From NCBI RefSeq assembly GCF_000003815.2, contig NC_049979.1:24215752-24279751 (forward strand): a stretch of 64,000 nucleotides of DNA, written 5' to 3'. This document shows positions 38,701-50,700 of this stretch, one piece after another; the first letter of the stretch is position 1; each line of letters opens with the position of its first letter. Origin of the DNA: Branchiostoma floridae (Eukaryota > Chordata > Leptocardii > Amphioxiformes > Branchiostomatidae). The notes under the pieces are model-generated. The model was not told where the DNA came from. It searched no databases and saw only the letters and a program-made list of their open reading frames with translations. The translations under genes were made by a program, and so were the position numbers.

Positions 38701-41700
38701 CNNNNNNNNNNNNNNNNNNNNNNNNNNNNNNNNNNNNNNNNNNNNNNNNNNNNNNNNNNNNNNNNNNNNNNNNNNNNNNNNNNNNNNNNNNNNNNNNNNN
38801 NATGAAAGCTTCTTGATCTGACTTGAATCCTGTAATCCATCCCCAGAAGTGAATTTTCAGGTTTCTTCAACTTTAAAGTTCTAATCTGAAATTTTCTTTG
38901 CCTGACCAAGGACGTTTAATATATGAAACTTCCTTGGCCCAAGGAGGTTAAAAAAAATCATTTCAACCTCCTTGCTTGGCCTGACTGCCCACCAGGTAAT
39001 CTCCAAGCAGATCTTGCTGTGGCAAATGGGAANNNNNNNNNNNNNNNNNNNNNNNNNNNNNNNNNNNNNNNNNNNNNNNNNNNNNNNNNNNNNNNNNNNN
39101 NNNNNNNNNNNNNNNNNNNNNNNNNNNNNNNNACAGCAAGATCTGCTTGGAGATTACCACCAGGCTCTATAAAGCAGTTGTGTATAGAAATTTGACAGTG
39201 TTTTGGGAAGGTCCCTGTGGGACTTGCTAATAACTTGCTAATTTGGGAGCATGCCTTTACAATAACTGACCTCCTTTCAACCCGCATAACAATGTGCATA
39301 ATTACCAAAAAGAGGAAGGTAAGCGCCTTATATACAGCCTGCCCATGTAGTAGGATTTGGAACCTAAACTGACAAATAATCTCTGGAACAAACTTTTGCC
39401 TGATGTTTCTATTCATATGAATCACTAGTAACAGCTTCATGGCATTCATGGCTTCATGTTAAATTGTTAATGGTCCAAAAGATAACTGTACTTTGTACCA
39501 GATCAAAACCCAGGTTATCATTAAGTTTGGTTATCAAAAAGTTTGTTGTTACTTTGTCGGCCTTTCAGCTTTTCAACACCTCTCTATAGCACATGCTAGC
39601 ACCTGCAAGATAGTCCATAGGCCAGGACCCCAAATTTCACCAATCAATACCCTATGCGGACTGCAGTGGCAAATTATTCTTATTATTCTAAGTAGTAGAA
39701 GGCCTGTGGCATATATTTTGATGTGACAGCCATTCTGGTTTGGTAGCTTTATTCTGGCTATCAGTATCTGATATCAGCCTTCAAACCTATCAACATCTAA
39801 ATGATCAGGAATTTTTTTTGTCTTAAACCAAGGAGCAATCAATAAAATCACAAAGGAGTTTTAAAGCTCTGAGCTCACTGACCTAACCTAGGCCTGGGGT
39901 AGCCAAGAGTAAAGATTACCAAAGGCAAATTAAAAGACTAAAAATCTATTCCATTAGGTTGCTGTTGGAAAATTTAGGTTAGGTCAGTGAGCTCAGAGCT
40001 TTAAAACTCCTTTGTGATTGCAAGGTAAAGGAAGGAAGTTAAACCTCCTTGGGTAAACTTAGTTTACTTCTTAATTACCAAGTTCCAACTTCCCCAACTT
40101 CCATTCATTTCTCTAATTACCTGTCATTATAAATTAGTGCATGCATTGTTGTTGCTGGATTTTAAAGGAGATTAGAGAATGGCTTCTCTAAAGATGGGTG
40201 AGACAGGGGAGGGGAAAGTGATTATCACACTCTTGTCATAAAAAGGCCTTTGTCACAATCTCAAGGACTGAAAAGTATTACAGCTGAGGAAAGGGTGTTA
40301 CTGGTCAAATTGTTCTTTTAACTGATCGGATCTGGTGATGGGTGATATATCATTTCAATTAGACACCTAGAAATGCATTAAAAACAGCTGTTTAAATAGA
40401 GATTCATTAAAACACCAGTGAATGAATTTCTAGGTGTCCACGTACCCGGATTGGGACACTTCTATGTGTTATGGCATCGCATGACAGGTCAATGCCACAT
40501 ATATGATAATAGATGATCAATGTTGCACCCTGAGGGGTTTATTATAAAGCCTGGTTGATTTCTATATTAACCCAAAGATACCAGCGATCAGCATGGCTGA
40601 CAAAGTGGTTCATGATTTACTTGTCCAAAAGATGAGCAAAATTTTTTACTATAGTTTAGAATTCAGTAAATAGTTACTGGAAGTCCCCAAAATAATTTCA
40701 TCAGGTTGGTAGACCATAGGATAGGAGTTCAAATCCTTTCATCTAGAAAAAGTGTCAGTAGCATTCTGAGAAGTTCAATTTTTCTTGTTAATGTGGGCAC
40801 CCTTACATGAGGGTCTGCAAGAGAGGGGGTTGTCTTGGTAGGTAATGCTTAACGGTGAATTCAGAAGGCGGAGTAGCGTTTAACGATAAATTCAGGAGGG
40901 CTGGTAATGCTTAACGGTAAATTCAGGAGTTGCAAAGCAAAACGCGCAATCCTTTCGTACAATGCTAGGATTGTTGTACGAAAAGCTGACTAGCTAATGA
41001 CAATGTGAGAAGAAAAAGATGTCCAGAACCCAGAGGAATGACAGGCAATGTCAGCTGCCTCCATGACATTGCTTAGCTTGGGCAGAGTTCCCACTACAGA
41101 GGTTACGCGGGCGGCAGTAAATCCATTTTGGGGTGGGGGTAGAAGTGAACTTTTGCTGACAAAATTTTCAGCACGTGGAGCGCCGAAGGCACAACGCATC
41201 GCACCAGAGGCCTGAAAATCTTGACCCTCTGAAATGCTTTTTCTTGCATTTTAACTAAGATAAGTTAATGACATTTCCATCAATATTACACGTAGTTAAA
41301 GTTGCTGCGAGCAAGCACACCTCCCCCCCCCCCAACTCCCGGCATATTTTCATCATTTTCAACACCGCATACTCCTATGCAGAGGGAACAACTCCCATTA
41401 CAGTCTCCTTCTGGCAAATGTCTGGTCCCTCTGCTTGCTTACGTTAGCTTTTCGGTTACTTTGGGCTTCGCCACAAACCAGCTGTCAGCCAATCAGAGAA
41501 GATACCTTCCAGTTTTCTAAAGGGATATCTTGTTCTAAGTAAGGAAAGTCCTATTCGTGACCGATGCTATCGTCACAACGTTCCATGCCAGGGTGGTTTG
41601 TCCGTCCGGTTCTGCGTCAAACTGAGAATAAGGTACCAATTTTGTGATCAGTATTATAGGAACTGTGGGTAGAGGGCGATCGCTGCCTCACCGAATATTA

Positions 41701-44700
41701 CCCAAAAATATGTAGAAACCATCATCCTCTTGCTGCGGTAACAATTTCGTCAGCATGCATATTGGCAATTTCAGTGCTTAAACTCTATATTATGCATGGT
41801 ACAGGTGCTAATGGAGGTACTACAAAAAATAATGTAGATCCATTTCTTTGCTGACTTCTGATCCTTTAAATGTTTTTACTTAGCTCATGGATGCTAAATG
41901 GATAGTTCTTGGGCACTCAAATTGGCTTAGATACTCATAAAACGTCAGTATTGAGGTTAAAGAAAAAATAGAAGAGGTAACTAATAGTAATTGCCACAGC
42001 TTCCGTACCTCTGAAAAATATGAGTACCTCTGAAAAAATATGAGTAACCATTGCAGGACAGGCATTTTGTTGAAGACAAGTTAATTCATAGGGCAGTTTT
42101 TTTTTTCTAATGCCTCAGGCATCTCCGGCAACATAATCAATAAAACTAGGAAAATGAAACAATAAACAATGCCTCCAATATATATCTATTTTAGACATTG
42201 AAAGTCAAGGCTAAAACAGCTAATGAAATTGGCACAGTTTAACAGTTTCAAAACAAAATCAAATGCATACAGAACTCTTCCTGTCATTGCTTTAGATATT
42301 AATTTTAAGGTCATTTCTGCAGGAATTCCTGCAGAAATTCCTGCAGAAAACATTCTTCCTGCAGGAATTTACCTTTGTCCTGCAGGAAATTTCTGCAGGA
42401 ATTCCTGCAGGAAAAAGTTTTTCCTGCAGGAATTCCTGCAGGAAAAACGCTTCCTGCAGGAATTCCTGCAGAAATTCCTGCAGGAAGAAAATTTTCAAAA
42501 TGAATATTCATGAAAGTTATTATCATATTTCACAACTGTACATCATACTTGTCAATCATATGTAAAGACTTTTCACCAAGTGCTTTTATATTGAAAATAT
42601 AAGCCCATTTCAAAATGGGAAAAGTGGAATTCCAAAGTTATTGTGGAGCCTCTTATTAGTGCATCATTTTTTTTTGCAGTTAAAGTACTCTGAAACTATT
42701 CCAATAACAATACATGGATGTCTAATTCATCAAATAATCTTCACTGCTTGATTTTAAACCTAATTGTTACAACATTCCATATTGATTTAATGCAACAGCT
42801 CTTACCTCTGTGTAGTTTGCTACAAAAAACTCCACACTTGACTCCCAGCTGGGATTCAGTGTGCTGCAGACGTAATGTGTGGTCTTGACCTGAAAATGGG
42901 TTACAGCATATAAGGCATGTTCCTTTTCACACAATTTATATCCTGTTTTTTTCTTTAAGCATCCCTTTCATTCTATGACATTGTTATAATTGGACTGAAC
43001 AGAGAACATTGGACTAATGCTTTTGACCTTATTGAAAATGAAAAAAAAAACAAGATTTTCATGATTTTTTTAGACAATCTTGAGATCTTTTGAGACAATC
43101 TTTAGATTTTCAAGATTTTTTAAACAATCTTGAGATCTTTTGAGACAACCTTTAGATCTTTCAGAAATTCTCAAGATTCTTTGAAATTATCTAAATATTT
43201 TTTCTATATATCTAAGGCATTGAACTTTTTTGCTTTTCAACAAAGTGTGATGACACTCACAGGGGGCATTATGATCCATTGAGTACCGGAGAGGTTTCTT
43301 ACAAAATATCAGATATTTGCTACAATAGTAAGCTGTAAAAGGCTACAGGCATTAGTCCAAAGTGCTCAGTCCAATGATAATCTGTTCGCTGTTTCTTTGT
43401 TTGCAGGAAAATGTGCTAAGAGAGATGTGCTCATCTTTGAAAATAACAAGCACTTCTTGGGTTGAGTCTCCCTTCAACTGCACAATTCCCACAGAGACTG
43501 ATAAATGGAGACCATTTGACAGCTTTAGGAAACAGAGTCCTAAAGTCCCTATGACGTCAAACCCTTTTGTATGATGGTTAAAGAAAAAAAACAGTGTATT
43601 ATGATAAGCACTTTTCTGGCGCCCGAACAAACAGCACCAATACATCAAGCATATCTTTCAGGCATTATTTTGAAAGATGACGGTTTGACAATATTCTTCC
43701 AGAACACTGGGCTTAACTGGAATCATAAGGGATCTTCAAATTTTGTCAGCTAAACTTATAAGATGACAAAATTTGAAGCTTAAGGTGATGAATCAAAACA
43801 AAGAATTGTATGACAGACGCCCTTTGAAACTTAACCATCTTGTATATTGCATGCTGGTTTGTTGAAAAACAGTATTGCTGTTCAAGCACTTTTATGGAAC
43901 ACCATGATAGGAAAATTTAAATTTTTTAGGCATAATATGTTGAACGATTGTTAACAGCTTGACAACATTGTTACAGAACACCAATCTTACCAACTTAACT
44001 TTTTTTAAGAACTATTATCTTAAGTATCATACTTTATCTGCTAACTGTTATCACACAAACTTTTAAGGTGCTCAATCAAAACAACTTTGGTGCCTTTAAA
44101 TGCCAATGTCTATGAATTATTCACTTCCAAATCTCCTTTACTGAAGTTTCTTGATAGCATTTGCTGCTGTATTTTCCTAATCATAATTATTCAGTTGGGA
44201 TTTATGTACACACCTATTAGCAGTAATCTTAATAATTCATCATTTATTTCAGTCTGTAAATTGCCTGCACATTCTTTGTTGTCAAAATTATATATTATAT
44301 TGTAATAGTGATTGACATAGAAATGCAGATTTTCATTTTTGTTACCTGTATAAAGGAAACATGACCAAGATACAAAAAATTCACCAGTCTCTTCATTCCC
44401 GGAATGAAGAAAATCTAACCCACTCAAAATAACAAGGAACATCAAGGTTTGACATTAGCTGTAAGCATGATTATGCAAGACATTTTGCTCAATTAAAGTC
44501 TAATGAAACTACAGGGAATGTCTGAAGGGCTGAAGACATATGCCGATTTGCCACCTCATTATATGCAAACAAACTTACAAGTCTTTGCTAAAGCCACAAC
44601 AATTTAAATAGTTGTTTCTCTGACTTTTTCAGATAAAATATAGAGCGGCAGGGACAAAAATTAATGTAAAAATTTTGAAAAAAGTCTTGATTGAACGTAA

Positions 44701-47700
44701 GTGTTTGCATAACAAAGTAAAAAAATATTTTTAACTTGAAAAAGGTAAACAAACACTATATGGCAAACAACCAACTTATCCTGAAATAAACAACTTAAAA
44801 TTTACAATTTTCTAAAAGTAAAAATTAATTTTGTTATGTGATATCTGAATTGAATGAACCAATAGCTTTTGAATAATGAAAGATTTTATTGCAATGATAA
44901 ATTTACTCATGTTGTATATTAAATAAAGGCACTAAATTAGCTATTATTAATACTAGAAAACTGTAGTATGGTTTCATTCTAATTGAGTGAGTGGAAATGT
45001 CCTGAATGGGAGGTGTTTTGAATCTTTTTTTCAATTTGCAAACAAATTGGAGCAGGTGGTAGTAATTAAATTGGTGTGGCCTAATAGTGTCATTATAATA
45101 ACCGATATAACAACTTAAGAAGTTCTTACACGGCACACTACATTAGGCAGTATCAATCTATCTCTAACTCTACTGACTGTCTATGACAATTATTCAACTA
45201 AAAAATGAGAGAATGGCAATTAAAGGCCCTGAGGTTAACCGATAAAAGAATGGCTTGCATGTCAGTCAATATATTTGCGGTTTTTTAATGTTTTGATTTG
45301 GCATTGCTGCGGCACGAAAGTTACAGGTAAGGTGTTAGGGGATTGGGCGATTAGTGAAGACATCAGCCATTTATAGAATGGGTTAAAAGACTCTCTCTAA
45401 AGTAAACCAGAAAACTTGGCACCATGCCCTGTGACAGTAATGACTTTAACAGCACTCTTAAGGTGATTGGTTCATTGATCTTACTTTACAAGAACATAAT
45501 TTCTAAAGAAGACTGTGCCAAGGGTAAATGGCATATGCTGATTGGGTTGTTAAACTAGATTGGTTGTTAAACTACTCACCTTTCTCTTGTTGCAGAAGAC
45601 GATACAGTAGGGATCTGATAAACCGTTCCTATCCATGGAGACCAGGTCCATCCCACTGTGGATGTGCACGTACAACACTCCAGCCACTACATGTACATAG
45701 AAAATTGAGATGTTTTGACTTGATCTCAAGATGTTTTGCTTCAATCTTGAGATGAAAAATCTTCAGTTAAGATACTTTGCAAAAATCTTAAGATATTTTG
45801 AAAGTTGCTTTGAAAAAGTCCCATATCTTGAGATGTCTGGAAAAAATCTTGAGAACATTTCAAAGAATCTTGAGACTTTATTAACTATCTTAAGGTTGTT
45901 ATGAAAAATCTCAAGATTGTCTAGAAAAATCTCAAGATTGTCTAAAAAAATCTCAAGATTGTGTAAAAAAATCTCAAGATTGTCTAAAAAAATCTCAAGA
46001 TTGTGTAAAAAAATCTCAAGATTGTGTAAAAAATCTCAAGATTGTCTAAAAAAAATCTCAAGATTGTCTAGAAAAATCTCAAGATTGTCTAAAAAAAATC
46101 TCAAGATTGTCTAAAAAAATCTCAAGATTGTCTAGAAAAATCTCAAGATTGTCTAAAAAAAATCTCAAGATTGTCTAAAAAAATCTCAAGATTGTCTAGA
46201 AAAATCTCAAGATTGTCTAGAAAAATCTCAAGATTGTCTAAAATATTCTCAAGATTGTCTTCAAAAACCTCGTGATTCATCACAAAATCTTTTTTTTTCA
46301 TTTTCAATGCTGTCTGAAAACCCATGCAGAGGGTCATTATGATCCATTAGGTAACAGAAGTTTTTCACAAAATATCTGACATGTACCTTTCAGCTGTAAA
46401 TGGTCAAAAGAATTAGTCCAAAGCGATCTGCTCAGTCCAATAGCAACCCTTATTCCCTTAACTTAAACTTTAAATTCTACATTTCAGTAGGCATGTTTTA
46501 ATGGCTGCATAGATGGACCCATTTCAAGGAGACTGTTTTATGGTAAAACAGTTACAGATGATGCTATTGCTATCAGCTCTACTACAGGACACTTGATGCT
46601 TTCATCAGATGAACTAGAGATACCGGAGGGTAAATTGTGCTGATTCTGACATTGCCCGGAAGATCTCATTTTGAGGTTGACTGAAAGGCACCTCCAATTT
46701 TCAGTAATGGTTTTTATCACCTTGATCTGGTTCCTCCTTGAGAGAAGTGCCACCCTCGGTCAATCCATCCAGCCCACTTGTGTTGGTGAGATTGATGGGT
46801 GGTAGGGGGGTGTACTCCATGTGTAGGAACAGTTGGGAATTCACACCTCTCTTCTGCAACACCTCTTCCACTCTGGTGAAAAAGAGAAATTCAATTAGTG
46901 TAATTTTCACTAGGCCCCGTTTTTGTTTCATTTCATGCCATTTAGCATAATGATTTTTTTAGAAATGAGAAATACAGCCTGAAACTGCAACAATTAGGAA
47001 CATTATATTAGGTATGAGGCATTGCAACAAAAAGCAAATTGCATTATAGTAAAAGTACAATTTACTGCAGCTATATGCAACATAATCTCAGACCAGGTTG
47101 ACCATGAAAATGCCACAGGTCGTAATTATGTCTGAATTTAACAAAAATCTATACTGCATTAATTTTATTAATGACTCGTATAAAAGTACATGACAGGCGT
47201 CAAATTGCTCCCTGCATGCACCATGAGAATCGAATCTACAGACTTCATTTCTTGTGTACCACCTGAAAATCTGTGTAGTGTCAGGCAAGGTAGTTTAGAG
47301 GGTGAAGCTCTTTTGTACTGGATTATGTTTGACCTTTGGCACCAATTCCCCACCTTGTATCATCAAGTGTGCCATGAGCATCTAAGTGCATCACAGGTAT
47401 TAGTCTGACTGCGCTTACACTCTCAGCTAAGGAGCTTTCATGGTCTTAGGGTCTGGGTGAAGCATTAGATCAGGTTATGCAGTAGCCTAGGACCTGGCTT
47501 AAACCTTTACCCTGACTGTAAACTTACTGTAACAAGTTCAGTGATTGGGGTCACCTTCAGCGTTTTCACTCCTCTCACTATGAGTTGTCGGCATTCAAAG
47601 TTTGCCTTTGCCTGGGTTGCAGTAATGATATATTGCATGAAGTTGTGTGGCCCAAGGGCTATTGAAATGGAAACGGATGCTGCCCTATGGTACAGGAAGG

Positions 47701-50700
47701 ACTTAAACTTAAAAGAAGTTCCTTGGGACTTATTTTCCCTTGATGTTCACCACCTGGTTATCAGCCATGATGTATATGGTTGAAGGACACATTCCTTCTA
47801 AGGTCATGCCTTTCTTTGGGTTGACTATTAGCCAAGTTTGCGCAGCCCTTTTGTTGGAATTGAGTCAATTGACCTTGCAGCTTCCTGTTGACCAATGATG
47901 GCAGGCAATCAGCAACTAGGATCCATTTCTACGATAGAGGTGGAGGTCTCTCTGGTTCTGCCATCATTCAACTTAGAAATACCGAACTGAACCCAATGGT
48001 ACAAGGCTCTTTTCTAGGCGATCGAAAACAGAAACTATATTTTCTTAGGTATGACTTTCAGGATCAATAGTTCAGTTCAGTTCAGTTTATTCTCATCTGA
48101 GGTGCCATTAACAATGTCCGACCAGGCATCTCTATCTAGCATGGCGGCTAGCAAGTTGTAGTCCTTTAAACCAACCTCCTCCTCCAAAACTTTCTTAAGT
48201 GTCAGGTCCGGTCGTCCCCCTTTTCTCTTTGCGTCAGGTTGACCCAGAGGAGAAGTTTGGCGGCCATCTCCTCATGACGTGGTACATGGCCAGCAAGAGC
48301 CAGTCTTCTTTTCTGAATAGCTCTAGTGATCGGGGGAAGTCCATTGTACAGTTTTTTGTTTCCAATGCAACTCTGCCAGGGTACATTCAGAGCGTAACGA
48401 AGCAGGTGGGTGTAGTTACCATCCAGTTTATTGGACAGAGACTTAGTTAGTGTCCATGAGTCTGAACCATAAAGCAAAATAGCCTCTACACAATCATGCT
48501 TTGAATACTTTCAGCTTTGTGGTGTTTTGAATGTGGGCCTTCCATACTTTTGTTAGGGCATGATCAATAGGAGTTGGTGTATGTGTATATACGACCATCT
48601 ATTTGAAAAATGATCTATTTGACACAAAAATTGCAAATATTCAGAATGTAAAGATCTCCATTCAGATTGACATTTACAACTCATTGTCACATTTTTTCTT
48701 ACATTGCCAACATTGGTTCTATTGAGTTCTCCTAGTTTTTGCACTAGCCTACTGAAAACTACCCAACCACAAACCCATTTTATATAGGACAAAAAAGCAC
48801 TTAGAGCCAGCAACCTTCAGCCATTTTGTGTGATGGAAATGTTAGGCATGAAGAAGCAAACAGATTTGTCAGCTGTCAAGACGTATCCCAACACTAAGCT
48901 CTCATGCTTCATCATATCGGACAGCTCTGTTCTCCAGTGAAACATAAGGTCCTCGGCTGAGGCAACTGGATTCCTTGAAGAAATCAGATCCCATATGTTG
49001 CCTGCATTACGAACAAAACGGTGACATGTCCCTGATAACAATTTACATGCATGTAAGGCCACGATAATAAGATTTTTTGGTTGTCAGATTCTTTAAAAAC
49101 ACAAAGATGCTTATTTGGAAAACATAATGAAAACAAATTTTTCGTTGGTCATCAGTATTGATCCTGAAGAAGGTGACACTGTGCATGGTTGTTGAAAATT
49201 TGATTCGTGTCCTTTTTTGTCGGAAGAAAGTTTAGCTTTGTACTATAATTATTATATTGAAAACAAATTCAACCTAAGAACTGGTTAGCTGAGGAATGAG
49301 TCCACTTTACTATTTATTGAAAACCAGGTTTATGCCTTGGTGCATTCAGGTTTATGGAGTGAATACAGCGGCATATTTAACTTTTCCTCCCTGTCCTCTA
49401 CTTTCATGATGTCTGCTGAAATTGATTCAGTAAACCTAAAGATGTCAAAGAACCGGCCAACTTCAAGGAAACAAATTGGTGCATGTGGCCTTAAGCGACT
49501 ACCACATTTCAATTTACGTCATTTTGAAAAGATGCACCATAAAGCTGACTTATTTACAGGCTAACATTAATCAAAGATTCTACTATCATTTAAGTTAGGG
49601 AAACGATAACCACAGAATAAAGTGCAACAGACCTGACTGTTGCCATAATTATTGTGTTAACAAATCTCCACCACAGCTAGTGACTGAATTTCCCTACTTG
49701 TAATGAAATCAAACATGCTGTTGATTTGCAATAGCCCTTCCAGGTTGAGGAAATTAGTTTTGCAGCCTAGGTACCGTCATGGATGTTAAGCTCTGTGGTA
49801 TAAATCAGCTGAAGGCGATGTTCATTAGGTGGGAATTAAGTCGGGAATTGAGCCTAGGGGAAGCAGGTGGCTGTATTGTATCCTCTCCACCCCTTTCCTT
49901 CTCTTCGTTGCGCTAAGCAGTTAGCAGAACGGAGGTAATGACCCTGCCAAATGATTTATTCCCCAGGGACGTTCCTCATGGTATAACGTAATTAGGACTT
50001 GTATGCACCGACTCCCTTGCACCATACTTTTTGGTAATTGCTCTTGCCATTGACTGAGCTGTTGGAAATAATGTCTTGTTCACCGAGACTGGGAAGCGAA
50101 CAGGTGATTTCCCAATATGTATCAGGGAGGGTAAAGGTCAAATATACTCGCTGTAAGTCATGCAAGAAGCCCTTTTGTACATTTCAGTACTCATGAGGAT
50201 GCAACATGAATCACATGTAAGTCAAAGGTGAATGGTCCCCGAAACTTATTTATAAATAGTCTCATCTCAACCATTGTTTTGATTTGCATAACAATGTCCA
50301 GACGCTAATGGCACCTGCAAAATGGCGGAATGTTTATAGTCAGATGCCTTCTCCTTTGACATATTACCCAGTGTTCCTCTCCCTCAGGGATGCTGACTCG
50401 AATGTGCAAAAGGGCTTATTATGGAGTATTTGGTGAGCTAAAAAAGGAAACCAATTATGTATCACTTAATACAGTAACAGTAAAATAACCCCCCAAATTT
50501 TGACAGAAGCATGTAAATTACACTAGCCATCCAAAGGTATTGTATGATAAAACAAGAAATCAACGATCTAATACCTAAATGAACGAGTTAGACTTTTTGG
50601 CAAGTTTCTTGTTTTAAACTCATTCTGGATTTGTCACTGATTCTGTTTTTGAATTTCCCTGCCTAATTGCTACCGTGGATCCAGGGAAATCCAACCTTCC

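Larger units (their letters stand above)
29774..42805 (-). other. C2 gene giant intron f-g
   Basis: 13-kb intron. Contents in order: CTTT microsatellite, 163-bp tandem array and duplicated promoter-like units (30.1-32.1 kb), left inverted arm (33601-34050), 22-bp palindrome (34315-34360), foldback-element cluster with two N gaps (36.5-39.2 kb), two further foldbacks (39846-40019, 40362-40438), a short tandem repeat (40840-40930) and the right inverted arm (42213-42654). The stretches 32.2-33.6, 34.4-36.4 and 41.3-42.2 kb hold nothing I can assign. Confidence 0.6.
45687..46720 (-). other. C2 gene intron d-e, dominated by a satellite-bearing element
   Basis: One-kilobase intron almost filled by the 21-bp satellite and its flanking element (about 45700-46441). 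The repeat tract starts within about 15 bp of the splice acceptor of the exon at 45580-45686. Confidence 0.7.

Noticed and set aside
38466-39449. Frames spanning the N gaps
   Set aside because: They read through unknown bases and lie in foldback repeats.
45909-46262. CRISPR-like regular repetition
   Set aside because: Units are contiguous without unique spacers and the genome is eukaryotic; simple satellite.
45917-46337. Repeat peptides (KKISRL and DNLEIFL types)
   Set aside because: Translations of the 21-bp satellite on each strand; not genes.
48817-49062. 82-codon minus-strand frame near the LINE fragment
   Set aside because: No match to retrotransposon motifs and no compatible splice sites.
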